Assembly: GCF_900103405.1 (NCBI RefSeq)
Contig: NZ_FNHX01000018.1
Location: 1-42,000, forward strand
DNA: 42,000 bases
Reading direction: 5' to 3'
DNA from: Polaromonas sp. JS666
GTDB lineage: Bacteria > Pseudomonadota > Gammaproteobacteria > Burkholderiales > Burkholderiaceae_C
Below the pieces are notes generated by a model. That model made no database searches. It worked only from the letters and a program-made list of their open reading frames with translations, and was not told where the DNA came from. Positions 1 to 8,633 of the stretch are shown piece after piece. A program made the translations under genes and the position numbers. The number at the start of each line of letters is the position of its first letter. The stretch's first letter is position 1.

Positions 1-1346
1 CCGTCCTGCCAGGTCAAGCTGCTCAGGTTCTTCGCGCCATCGTAGGCAGCCGTGATGGTGCGGCCGTCGGGCGCGGTGATGGTGGAGATCAGGCCATCCG
101 AAGTGGCGCTTCCGCCCACGGGCAGCGTGTAGCCAAAGCTGATGGCACGGCCCATGTTGTCCGTCACCTGCGTCAAATAGCCGGCGGCCGGCACACCGGC
201 ACCCGCCGCCGTGCTGTAGCTGTAGGTGAGGGTATTGCCCTTCTTGTCGGCGGAGGAGGTCAGCTGGCCCGCGCTGTTATACGTTTCCAGCACACCGGAT
301 GCTGAATCAAGGAAGCGGTAGCCACCGCCGGCGGCGGTCACGGTGTCATTGATGCCGGCATTGGCCGCATAGCCGCTGCCGCCCGTGCCCAGGCCAAAGC
401 TGGTGATGCGGCCGGTGCCGCGGTAGGCCTCTATGCCCGCGCCACCCACCTTGACGTTCAGGCGCTTATGGAAGCTGCTGGACCACAAGGGGCCAAACGA
501 GGGCAAGTCCTTGAGCTGGGCGGCCGAGGTCAAGCCGTCGGCCTTGGCCACTATCTGGCGCGTCGTGTCGTAGGTGATGTACAGCGGCTGCCCGCCTATG
601 CTCACCTCGGTGGGCACAACTTCCTGCTTGGCACCCGTCATGGGTGTGATGGAGCCACTGCCGCTGAGCCGGCCCTGGCAAACCGGGCAGTCCTGCAGCC
701 CTGAATAGACGTCGATGATGTTGGCGCAGGCACCGGCAGTCTTGTTGACGCCGGTTTTGATGAGACGCGAATCCTGGCAGGAATAGGCCACGTAGGCATG
801 CAAGCCCATATCCTTGTTTTCGGTGACTTGCACGACGCCATCCCAGCCCTGGCAGGAAGCGACGTTGCAGCTCCAGGTGGTGGTGTCCGTTCTCTTCAGT
901 CCGCAATAGGCATTGTTGTTGACCGCCGCCGGGCTTGAAGGCTCGACGCAGTTGTTGTACTGGCCTTGGCCGGACAAGTCGTTATAAGCCTGTTTGGCAA
1001 ACGTGGAGTAGGTGACAAAGGTGGCGTCGTAGCACGAGCCGAAATCGCAGCGACCGGCTCTTCCAGACGGGTAAGCTGCGCTGTAGTAGGTATTGATGGT
1101 CGACACCATCGCGTCGTAGAAATCATTGACCGTCGCGAAGCAGTTGCCGTCCAGATGGTAGTCGCCATAGACCTCGGCGGCACTGTTCCCCACCGAGCCC
1201 CCGTTGCTCCAGCAATAGTCCAGGCGCGGACTCGCCGTCGTCGTCGCGGCCAAGGCCGGCGCCATGCAGGCCAGCAAGACCAGGCCGCAAAGCCAGCTTG
1301 CAAAAGTGATGCCTTGACGGCGGATGTAGTGAGCTGGATTTTTCAA
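1..1346 (-). CDS. RHS/YD-repeat secreted protein, second tandem copy (3' end outside window)
   Basis: The frame is open from 1346 to the window edge (448 codons) and closely matches the N-terminal third of the gene just upstream; bases 1-1316 align with about 4074-5347. I place the start at the TTG at 1346. A GGAG lies 7 nt before it, the TTG overlaps the upstream stop as TTGA, and it yields a good signal peptide (KNP...RR, then a hydrophobic stretch ending APALAA). The next ATG lies inside the hydrophobic core. A cysteine-rich domain follows (CDFGSC, CQGWDG, CPVCQG), then the first YD-type repeats. Compared with the upstream copy it has a short insertion around WSCNVASCQGWDG. RHS proteins are large secreted or surface proteins, often with polymorphic C-terminal toxins; the C-terminus is not visible here. 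The signal peptide suggests Sec export. Translational coupling to the upstream gene is inferred. Confidence 0.8.
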   Translation of the reverse strand, partial: MKNPAHYIRRQGITFASWLCGLVLLACMAPALAATTTASPRLDYCWSNGGSVGNSAAEVYGDYHLDGNCFATVNDFYDAMVSTINTYYSAAYPSGRAGRCDFGSCYDATFVTYSTFAKQAYNDLSGQGQYNNCVEPSSPAAVNNNAYCGLKRTDTTTWSCNVASCQGWDGVVQVTENKDMGLHAYVAYSCQDSRLIKTGVNKTAGACANIIDVYSGLQDCPVCQGRLSGSGSITPMTGAKQEVVPTEVSIGGQPLYITYDTTRQIVAKADGLTSAAQLKDLPSFGPLWSSSFHKRLNVKVGGAGIEAYRGTGRITSFGLGTGGSGYAANAGINDTVTAAGGGYRFLDSASGVLETYNSAGQLTSSADKKGNTLTYSYSTAAGAGVPAAGYLTQVTDNMGRAISFGYTLPVGGSATSDGLISTITAPDGRTITAAYDGAKNLSSLTWQD

Positions 1347-4300
1347 TTGCTGGCTCCGGTGATTTGCTGGACCCGGTTCAATGCGTCGTAAACGCGGGTG
1401 ATATTTCTTTGCAGGTTGCCCGAGGGATCCTTGACCTGTTCACCTGTCTTGTTGCCGGCGTTGTCGAGGGTGTAGGTGATGGTGTTGCCTTTGGCGTCGG
1501 TGACGCCGGTCAGGCGGTGCGCAGCGTCGTAGCTGTAGCCCAGGCTTGTACCGTCGGGCAGGGTCGCGCCCGTCAGCTGGCCCGCGTTGTCGTAGGTGTA
1601 AGTCGTGGTCCGTGCTGTGCCACCTGGCGGTGTCACCGTCACGCTGCTGGTCCAGCCGCGTGGGGTGTAAACCATGTCGGTCACCACGCCCTTGGGGTCC
1701 ACCATCTGGCGCACGCGCCCTGCTCTGTCATACAGCGTGAACTGGGTGACATGGCCGGCGGGGTTGGTGATGGTCTGCAGGTCGCCGGCGGCATGGCCGG
1801 TTTCATTGGGTGCGGTGCCGCTGAAGGCGGCCGCCGTGTAATAGGCATACGTCGTCGTGCGGTTCAGCGTGTCCTTGGCCGTCAGCACGCGGCCGGCAGC
1901 GTCATAGGTGTACTGGGTGGTGACGACGGAGGCATCCACCGGCACGCTTGCCACGTTGGGCGCGGGGTAGGCCGAGGGAATAAACGTGCCGGTGTAGCGG
2001 GCCTGCCCCTTGGTGATGCGGATGTCGTCGTAGTAGACGGCATTGGACGTGTTGTTGTAGCCGAACATCATGCCGTTGGCGTTACCGACGGCCGCGGTCC
2101 AATTGCAGTTCCCATTGCCCTGGCCGTTGATATAGGAATAAATGGTGCCGCCAATCCTGACATAGGCCACATGAATCCACGTGTTGGCCAAACCAGCGAG
2201 ATTCCCCCCAAATATGCAAGCTGGGCCGCTGCTACTTTGCAGCACAAGGCGATTGCTTCCAAAGTAGAGGTCGTCATACACGGCGTTGTTGCCAAGCCGG
2301 ACTGCAATCGTATTGGCCGTGGTACTGGCAGGCTTCATCCAGAATTCCACCGTGAAGTCCCCGGGAAGCGAATAATCGCCGGGAACAATCCCGAGGTCAC
2401 CGTAGTCGGTCGATCCGGGGATGTATATGGACGATCCCCCAAACTTGCTTTCCGTGGTGCTGATCTGCGCGTTCCGGATAAGCGTACCCGTACCTGCCCG
2501 CGGGCTGCTGTCTATAACGACCTTGGAGCCATGGGCGCCGTCGGCATGCAGCAGCAAGATGTTTTTCGCGTAATGGGTGTCCGCCACCTTGGGCTGCGCC
2601 GGGTTCAGGTCCAGGGGGTCGCCAAACTGCTGGGTCGGAGGCGTGAAGCTTCCCCAGTACCGGATCGCGCCATTCGTGATCCTGACCTCATCGAGGTAGC
2701 CATTGAGGCTTCCGCCCCCGTTGAACACCTGGCGCCCCAGCTCAAAGCGCCCGTAAGAAAAAGCATCCGAGTTGTTATGGTTCACGACGGCACCCGCCTG
2801 AACCCCGTCCAGGTGCATGATCCAGTTGCCGTTGCTTCGGCTCAGCGCCACGTGGTGCCACACACCAGCCGTAATGACAGGGCCTGTGATGGAGCGGTTA
2901 TTGGCCCAATAGCTCTCGGCCCAGTAAGCGTTGAGCTTGCCGGTTGAATCGACGGCCACACGGCCGCTGGCGTTTCCCGACGAAGTATCTCCACCCCAGC
3001 CAAATATGATCCGGTCCGAGTTGATGGGCGCATTGAGTTTCACAAACGTCTCAATGGTGAAGTCCCCTGTGAGTTTGAGCGTGTTGTCGGGGCCGAAGCC
3101 AAAAGCGCCCCCGCTGGTCGTGCTGTCCAGGTTGATGGAGCCTCCGCCGAATTTGCTGTGCGCGCTGGTGGCAGAGGCAGAACCCGCCCGGCCGGTTTGG
3201 TTTTTCCGGTACGTGCTGCTGTCCGCAAGCACGGGCGAGCCATTGCCGTCTTCACCGTGCAGCAGCAAAACCACCTTGTCGATCAGGGCATCGCTGCTGG
3301 CGGCCGAGGGGTTGTCAAAGTAGGCGCCACTCGCCATCTCGACCACCGACTTGCACAACAGGTTCAAGGGCACGCCGTTGGCCAGCGCGGCAGCGGGCGA
3401 GCAGCTGGCCGCCGCGCCGCCGTTCTTGGGATCGGGCTGGCCCTGGTAAACCAGGGTGGTGACCGAGCCCGCCTGGGTCGTCTGCTTGGGCACGCGCCAG
3501 TTGTTGTCCCAGGTGGTGGTGTATTTGCGCGCGCCGGCAGGTAAGGTGGCCGTGGTCGGCAGCACCGTGGCGCAATCCACCGTGTTGGCCAGGCCCTCGA
3601 CACGCGTGACTTCCTGGTTCTTGCCGTCATAGGCATAGCAGCTGCGCACGCCCTGGAAGTTGTCATGCGACAGCAGGTTGCCACGCGCATCGTAAGTCGA
3701 GGCATTGCTGGTCGCCGGGGAGCCTGAGCCCGCAGGCTGGCTAATGCCGGCCAGCACGGGATAGCCGTTCGGCATCACGACATTGGTCGTTGATGTTGTT
3801 CCGGTGGCATCTGTCACCTGCAGCCCCGTGGGGGCCTGCCAGGTATGGGTGCGGTAATAAGTGTTGCCCACCAGGGTTTCGGTGACCACGGCTTGAGGCG
3901 GCGTGGCATAGGTGGCGCTGTAGTGGTTCGTGCCCAGGGCGCCGTCGCTGGAGATGGCGCGGCCGGCCGTGTCGTAGGCCCAGGTGGCCAGGCGCACATT
4001 GTTCTCATCGGTTTTGCCGGTCAGGGCCCAGGGCAGGCCGGTGTTCTCATACTGGAAGGTACGCGTCTTGCCATCCTGCCAGGTCAAGCTGCTCAGGTTC
4101 TTCGCGCCATCGTAGGCGGCCGTGATGGTGCGGCCGTCAGGGGCCGTGATGGTGGAGATCAGGCCGTCGGAGGTGGCAACCCCGCCCACGGGCAGCGTGT
4201 AGCCGAAGCTGATGGCACGGCCCATGTTGTCGCTCACCTGTGTCAGGTAGCCGGCCGCCGGCGCGGCGGCACCTGCCGCCGTGCTGTAGCTGTATGTGAG

Positions 4301-5443
4301 GGTATTGCCCTTCCTGTCGACCGACGAAGTGAGCTGGCCCGCGCTGTTATAGGTTTCGAGCACACCCGAAGCCGAATCAAAGAAGTGGTAACCGCCACCG
4401 GCGACGGTCACGGTGTCATTGATGCCGGCATTGGCCACATAAGCGCCGCCGGCCAGGCCAAAGCTGGTGATCCGGCCGCTGCCTCGATAGGCCTCCAGGC
4501 CCGCGCTTCCCGCCTTGATGTTCAGGCGTTTGTGGAAGCTGCTGCTCCACAAGGGGCCAAACGAGGGCAAGTCCTTGAGCTGAGCGGCCGACGTCAAGCC
4601 ATCGGCCTTTGCCGTCATCTGGCGCAGGGTGTCATAAGTGAGGTACAGCGGCTGGCCGCCTATGCTTACTTCAGTGGGCACGACTTCCGTCTTGGCGCCC
4701 GTCATGGGCGTGATGGAGCCGCTGCCGCTGAGCCGGCCCTGGCAAGCAGGACAGTCCTGCAGCCCCGAATAGACGTCGACGATATTGGCGCATACCCCTG
4801 CGGTGGTGTTGGGGCCGGTCTTGATCAGGCGCGAGTCCTGGCAGGAAAATTTGACGTACGTGTGCAGATCAGCGTCATTAACATCCGACACCTGCACGCT
4901 GCCATCCGATCCTGTCGTGGTGTCGGTTCTCTTCAGGCCGCAATAGGCAGTGTTGTTCGTCGCTGCCGGGCTCGAGGGCTCCAGGCAGTTGTTGTATTGG
5001 CCCTGGCCGGCCAAAGCGCCACCCGCATGCTTGGAAAAGGTTGAAAAGGTCACATAAGTGATGCCATAGCAGGCGCCAAAATCGCATCGCCAGGTTTTTC
5101 CTTGAGGCCAGGCCGCGTCGTAATGCTGCTGGATCGTGGACACCATCGCGTCATAAAAATCATTGACCGTTGAATAGCAATTGCCGGCCAAATAGGGGGT
5201 GCCGTATAGATCAGGATTGGAATTGCCTTGGGAATACCCATCCGTCCAGCAGTAATCCAGGCGAGGGCTGGGGGTTGTCGTCGCGGCCAGAGCCGGCGCC
5301 ATGCAAGCCAGCAAGACCAGGCCGCTGAGCCAGCGCCCAAAGGCCATGTTGATGAAACCGATGTGTTGCAAACCTGCCGCCGCGCCCGAACGCAGTCGAC
5401 TCACCCACACCCCACTCGGCGCAAGCCCTCGAAACCATCCCAT
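1343..5443 (-). CDS. RHS/YD-repeat secreted protein with two LamG-like modules
   Basis: This is a 1366-residue protein. The ATG at 5443 has GAGGG about 6 nt upstream and gives an extended signal peptide; the ATG at 5347 (MAFGRWLSGLVLL) is the alternative. Order: signal peptide ending APALAA; cysteine-rich N-terminal domain to about residue 270; YD/RHS repeats about 280-720 (TYDARGNLLSHD, YAYDGKNQEVTRV); two LamG/concanavalin-like jellyroll modules about 723-940 and 960-1155, each opening with an LLLH(G/A)(E/D)G motif and containing F(G/E)GGS- or KFGGSSIY-like strands; a second YD block about 1160-1366 (YDAAGRVLTAKD, YDAAHRLTGVTD). The protein ends in the middle of a repeat (DALNRVQQITGASN) with no DPxG-type RHS core end and no toxin domain. 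Its stop overlaps the TTG of the next tandem copy. It is probably exported; the function is unknown and could be adhesion, a matrix role or a polymorphic-toxin scaffold. Confidence 0.85.
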   Translation of the reverse strand: MGWFRGLAPSGVWVSRLRSGAAAGLQHIGFINMAFGRWLSGLVLLACMAPALAATTTPSPRLDYCWTDGYSQGNSNPDLYGTPYLAGNCYSTVNDFYDAMVSTIQQHYDAAWPQGKTWRCDFGACYGITYVTFSTFSKHAGGALAGQGQYNNCLEPSSPAATNNTAYCGLKRTDTTTGSDGSVQVSDVNDADLHTYVKFSCQDSRLIKTGPNTTAGVCANIVDVYSGLQDCPACQGRLSGSGSITPMTGAKTEVVPTEVSIGGQPLYLTYDTLRQMTAKADGLTSAAQLKDLPSFGPLWSSSFHKRLNIKAGSAGLEAYRGSGRITSFGLAGGAYVANAGINDTVTVAGGGYHFFDSASGVLETYNSAGQLTSSVDRKGNTLTYSYSTAAGAAAPAAGYLTQVSDNMGRAISFGYTLPVGGVATSDGLISTITAPDGRTITAAYDGAKNLSSLTWQDGKTRTFQYENTGLPWALTGKTDENNVRLATWAYDTAGRAISSDGALGTNHYSATYATPPQAVVTETLVGNTYYRTHTWQAPTGLQVTDATGTTSTTNVVMPNGYPVLAGISQPAGSGSPATSNASTYDARGNLLSHDNFQGVRSCYAYDGKNQEVTRVEGLANTVDCATVLPTTATLPAGARKYTTTWDNNWRVPKQTTQAGSVTTLVYQGQPDPKNGGAAASCSPAAALANGVPLNLLCKSVVEMASGAYFDNPSAASSDALIDKVVLLLHGEDGNGSPVLADSSTYRKNQTGRAGSASATSAHSKFGGGSINLDSTTSGGAFGFGPDNTLKLTGDFTIETFVKLNAPINSDRIIFGWGGDTSSGNASGRVAVDSTGKLNAYWAESYWANNRSITGPVITAGVWHHVALSRSNGNWIMHLDGVQAGAVVNHNNSDAFSYGRFELGRQVFNGGGSLNGYLDEVRITNGAIRYWGSFTPPTQQFGDPLDLNPAQPKVADTHYAKNILLLHADGAHGSKVVIDSSPRAGTGTLIRNAQISTTESKFGGSSIYIPGSTDYGDLGIVPGDYSLPGDFTVEFWMKPASTTANTIAVRLGNNAVYDDLYFGSNRLVLQSSSGPACIFGGNLAGLANTWIHVAYVRIGGTIYSYINGQGNGNCNWTAAVGNANGMMFGYNNTSNAVYYDDIRITKGQARYTGTFIPSAYPAPNVASVPVDASVVTTQYTYDAAGRVLTAKDTLNRTTTYAYYTAAAFSGTAPNETGHAAGDLQTITNPAGHVTQFTLYDRAGRVRQMVDPKGVVTDMVYTPRGWTSSVTVTPPGGTARTTTYTYDNAGQLTGATLPDGTSLGYSYDAAHRLTGVTDAKGNTITYTLDNAGNKTGEQVKDPSGNLQRNITRVYDALNRVQQITGASN

Positions 5444-5812
5444 GGAATCCCTCGTTGATTTGTTCTTGTCGCTTTTATCGCGCGCGAGCACGCAAATGAG
5501 CCCGCAGTCTAGTGAGGGGTATGGCGCTTGTCACCCTTCATCTGCATGAGGCAAATCGTGAGTGTGCGTATGAGACAACGAAATCTTGCGCCTGGAAAAT
5601 TTCACGCTTATCAATTTCACAGGCTTCTGGCAGAATCCCGCCGGCCTATGCCATGCCGAGTGCGGTTTCAATTCAATCTCAATCTGAATTGAGTACCTTC
5701 TCAGTAGTTGAATGCGCGAAGTTACGAAGAAATAATTTGCGCATCAACGTGCGCATCTAGGCAACCCAGGCTGGCTAAAAAATATTTTTTTGTTCGCGTG
5801 TATCCGGCGTGC
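5444..5812. other. Gene-free, AT-richer region upstream of the RHS genes
   Basis: About 370 bases without a convincing gene; short open frames here have no family resemblance. It must hold the promoter of the RHS genes and is visibly richer in A/T than its surroundings around 5660-5800. Two small hairpins can be seen: CTCAAT/ATTGAG around a CTGA loop near 5680, and TGCGCA-TCAACG-TGCGCA at 5738-5755. I could not fix a -10/-35 pair with confidence. Confidence 0.5.
5738..5755. repeat. TGCGCA twin-site hairpin
   Basis: Two self-palindromic TGCGCA hexamers (5738-5743 and 5750-5755) are separated by TCAACG and can pair as a 6-bp hairpin. The site lies between the 3' end of the DUF3224 gene and the RHS promoter region. 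It could be a regulator site or chance; there is no T-tract, so it is not a standard terminator. Confidence 0.3.
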
Positions 5813-6214
5813 TCAAGCCTGCGGTGCAAGCTCATAGTCCATCACATACGAATGCCTGCCGTCGGCAATCTGTATGCCCAGCGTGCCGCTCAGGCCCGTG
5901 AGCTCATCGGTCCCTGAATCGGGCACCACGCTGACAGTCAACTGCGGCGCGCCGCGGTTCATGGTGCCGCTGTGCTGCAGCACAAAGCTGCCGCTTTTGC
6001 CGTGCAGCGTGCCCGTCACGCGCTCGATCGCGACATAACCGGCCGAGCCCTTGACGGCCGTGCCGGCGCTCAGCATCTCGCCCTGGCTGGTGGCCTGCAG
6101 GTCGCCGCTGAAGGTCTTGTTGATGGTGAGGCGTCCCATCAGCGGACCGGCGTCCGCATTCGCAAGCGCTTGCGGAGCTAGCTTGACTTCAAAGGTTCCG
6201 GTGGCTTGGGGCAT
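5813..6214 (-). CDS. DUF3224 domain-containing protein
   Basis: This 133-residue protein matches the DUF3224 family over its whole length: it opens with ATGTFEVKL and has the family landmarks FSGDLQATSQGEML, SAGYVAIERVTGTL, GSFVLQHSGTM and VVPDSGTDELTGL. The family is a small beta-barrel of the allene-oxide-cyclase type and its biochemical role is not established. There is no signal peptide, so it is cytoplasmic. The ATG at 6214 is preferred over an in-frame TTG at 6229; neither has a strong ribosome binding site. It follows the cytochrome c gene by about 60 bp on the same strand and may be co-transcribed with it, but nothing in the protein points to a shared function. Confidence 0.85.
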   Translation of the reverse strand: MPQATGTFEVKLAPQALANADAGPLMGRLTINKTFSGDLQATSQGEMLSAGTAVKGSAGYVAIERVTGTLHGKSGSFVLQHSGTMNRGAPQLTVSVVPDSGTDELTGLSGTLGIQIADGRHSYVMDYELAPQA

Positions 6215-6273
6215 GGCGTTGGCTTTCAAGAAGAGGTGGCAATACCAGCCATGATGCCAGAGCGCCCTCGGCT

Positions 6274-7176
6274 TTACCTCTGCCCGAAAGGCCTGGCCGG
6301 CACCGTCTGCAGATACGCATACAGCGCCTGCGCATCGACGTCGTTGAGCGCGCGCAGCGACTCAAAGGGCATGACGCTGATGGCTGTGCCGTCGGGGCGC
6401 TTGCCGCTGCGCAGCATGGCGACAAAGGCGCCGGCGTCCTTGTAGCGCGGCATGGCGCTGCCCTCGCCCGGTGTCAGGTTGGCGGCGGGTGCCCAGTCGG
6501 GCGGGCCGCCGGGGATCTTGCCGCCGGCCAGGCCCGCGCCGTGGCAGCCTATGCACATATTGGCGACGTAAGCGCCGTGGGCGGGGGTCACGCCTTCCGC
6601 AATCGGTTTGGCGGGCGGCAGCGTGTGGTCGATTTTTTGCGCGGCATCCTTGATGACATCAAAGGCATAAAGCACGCGCACCGGCAGGGGCAGGTCCAGC
6701 ATGGCGGCGCCGCCCATTTTGGGCGGCATGGCCTTGACGTAGGCGACCAAGGCGCCCAGGTCTTCGTCGGTCAGGCGGTTGTAGTCTTCGCTGGGCATGA
6801 CAAACACCGGCCGGCCGTCGGGCTTGACGCCGTGGCGCACGGTGCGCACCCAGTCTTCGGGTGTGTAGCGCGCCACCACATTGCCTTCGCCGGGCGTGAT
6901 GTTAGGGCCGGCCAGGCGCATGCCCTTGCCGTCGTTCATGAATTCGCGGCCCGCGCCGCTGGCGCCGTGGCAGTCGGCGCAGCCGCGCGAGTTGTAGAGG
7001 TAGGCGCCGCGCTCCAGCGCCTGGGCCGTGGCCGGAATGGCCACGGCTTGCACGGCCACCTTGACCTGCCGCTGGCTTTTGCTGCCGGCCATCTGGCTGC
7101 CGACCACGGCCGTGCCGGCCAGCAGCAGCACCACGGCGCCGGCAAAACCGACGCCCCATTTGATCCATTGTTTCAT
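6274..7176 (-). CDS. Membrane-anchored dihaem cytochrome c
   Basis: This 300-residue protein has an N-terminal hydrophobic helix (about 8-28) that serves as a signal anchor, and two cytochrome c domains facing the periplasm. Haem motifs are CADCH (C66, C69, H70) and CIGCH (C208, C211, H212). Likely axial methionines lie in VFVMPSEDY (M127) and ISVMPFESL. Each domain has the NxTPGEG segment typical of the dihaem cytochrome subunits of periplasmic alcohol or aldehyde dehydrogenases. No dehydrogenase gene is adjacent, so its electron donor is unknown. The start at 7176 (MKQWIKW) places the hydrophobic helix correctly; in-frame upstream starts at 7224 and 7248 only add a basic extension. The DUF3224 gene lies downstream on the same strand. 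Confidence 0.88.
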   Translation of the reverse strand: MKQWIKWGVGFAGAVVLLLAGTAVVGSQMAGSKSQRQVKVAVQAVAIPATAQALERGAYLYNSRGCADCHGASGAGREFMNDGKGMRLAGPNITPGEGNVVARYTPEDWVRTVRHGVKPDGRPVFVMPSEDYNRLTDEDLGALVAYVKAMPPKMGGAAMLDLPLPVRVLYAFDVIKDAAQKIDHTLPPAKPIAEGVTPAHGAYVANMCIGCHGAGLAGGKIPGGPPDWAPAANLTPGEGSAMPRYKDAGAFVAMLRSGKRPDGTAISVMPFESLRALNDVDAQALYAYLQTVPARPFGQR

Positions 7177-7380
7177 CGCTTTTTTTCGGGGTCTTGTTGT
7201 GGGGTGCAGGCTGGGTCGCTTCATGGCCGCTTGTGCTGTTTTGGGCAAAGGCGGGATTTTAGAAGTCCCCTAAGGAAATAACAGCGGAAATATTTGCCTG
7301 CGCTGGGCTACGCGGGCCAAATAGGGCCGAATCATGTCGAGCCGGCGGTGCCGGCTAGCCCGAATTGCTATGCTTGCCGG

Positions 7381-8628
7381 GTGAGCGACCCGTCCCCTTC
7401 CCCCGCCGCCAAGATTCGCCGCATTGCCCACCTCGACATGGACGCGTTTTTTGCGTCCGTCGAGCTGCTGCGCTACCCGCAGCTCAAGGGCCTGCCGGTG
7501 GTCATAGGCGGTGGTTGGCGCAAGGTTGATGAGGAGCTGCGCGCCGCGCAGGGCGAGCGTCCGCTGCGTTTTATCCCGGTGGAAAGTTTTCCGCTGCTCA
7601 AGGACTATGTGGGCCGCGGCGTGATCACCACGGCCACCTATGCGGCACGGCAGTTCGGCGTGGGTTCGGCCATGGGCATGATGAAGGCCGCCAAACTCTG
7701 CCCGCAGGCGATTGTGCTGCCGGTGGATTTTTCGGAAATCCGCAAGTACTCGCAGCTCTTCAAGAGCACCATCACCGAGATCGCGCCGCTGATGCAGGAC
7801 CGCGGCGTGGACGAGGTGTATATCGACTTCACCGACGTGCCCGGCGGCCAGCGCGAAGGCGGGCGTGTGCTGGCGCGGCTGATCCAGAAGGCAATTTTTG
7901 AAAAGACCGGCCTCACCTGCTCGGTGGGCGTGGCTCCCAACAAGCTGCTGGCCAAGATGGCCAGCGAGTTCAACAAGCCCAACGGGATATCCATCGTTTA
8001 CGAATCGGACCTGCAGGAAAAGATCTGGCCGCTGCATGTGCGAAAAATCAACGGCATAGGCCCCAAGGCCGGCGAGAAGCTCGCGAAGCTGCACATCCAC
8101 ACGATCGGCGAACTCGCTGCGCAGGACCCGGGCTGGCTGGTCGACAACTTCGGCAAGGCCACGGGCGCCTGGATGCACGAGGCCGCCTGGGGCCGCGACG
8201 ACCGCCCGGTGGTGACCGAAAGCGAGCCGGTCAGCATGAGCCGCGAAACCACCTTCGACCGCGACCTGCACGCGGTGCGCAACAAGGCCGAACTGGGCGC
8301 CATCTTCACCGACCTGTGCCTGCGGCTGGGCGAAGACCTGCAGCGCAAGGGTTATGTCGCCAAAACCATAGGCATCAAGCTGCGCTACGACGACTTCAAG
8401 ATCGCCACGCGCGACCAGACCGCTGACAGCTATACCGATGACGGCGCCACGATCCGGCGCCTGGCCGGCCAGTGCCTCAAGCGCGTGCCGCTGGAGAAAA
8501 AGCTGCGCCTGTTGGGCGTGCGCGCATCCACCCTGGCGCGCGCCGGCGAAGTGCCGCTTGCCGATGAGAAAAAACCTTCCGGTGCAGCTGAGCACGCGGA
8601 ATCGAACACCACCGACCAACTGTTCTGA
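7381..8628 (+). CDS. dinB: DNA polymerase IV (Y-family, translesion)
   Basis: This is a 415-residue Y-family polymerase that copies past damaged bases. The GTG at 7381 is chosen because the conserved protein begins shortly after it; an upstream TTG frame adds unconserved residues. Visible landmarks: HLDMDAFFASVE (metal ligand D19), ITTATYAARQFGV, the second acidic pair in GVDEVYIDFTD (D144, E145), the helix-hairpin-helix INGIGPKAGEKLAKL, the little-finger start MSRETTFDRDL, and a C-terminal DQLF that fits the beta-clamp-binding peptide. Between VVIGG and GVITTATYAAR there is an insertion of about 30 residues (around 44-79) absent from E. coli DinB, and the usual S(L/I)DE is GVDE. No clear LexA box (CTGT-N8-ACAG) was found upstream. 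It converges with the next gene, with 5 bp between the stops. Confidence 0.93.
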   Translation: MSDPSPSPAAKIRRIAHLDMDAFFASVELLRYPQLKGLPVVIGGGWRKVDEELRAAQGERPLRFIPVESFPLLKDYVGRGVITTATYAARQFGVGSAMGMMKAAKLCPQAIVLPVDFSEIRKYSQLFKSTITEIAPLMQDRGVDEVYIDFTDVPGGQREGGRVLARLIQKAIFEKTGLTCSVGVAPNKLLAKMASEFNKPNGISIVYESDLQEKIWPLHVRKINGIGPKAGEKLAKLHIHTIGELAAQDPGWLVDNFGKATGAWMHEAAWGRDDRPVVTESEPVSMSRETTFDRDLHAVRNKAELGAIFTDLCLRLGEDLQRKGYVAKTIGIKLRYDDFKIATRDQTADSYTDDGATIRRLAGQCLKRVPLEKKLRLLGVRASTLARAGEVPLADEKKPSGAAEHAESNTTDQLF

Positions 8629-8633
8629 CTTCC

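Noticed and set aside
3845..5044. Long plus-strand frame opposite the RHS gene
   Set aside because: It is the complement of the RHS coding sequence, with no start signals and no protein resemblance; high GC makes such shadow frames long.
7177..7380. LexA box upstream of dinB
   Set aside because: CTGT occurs, but no ACAG follows at the correct distance.
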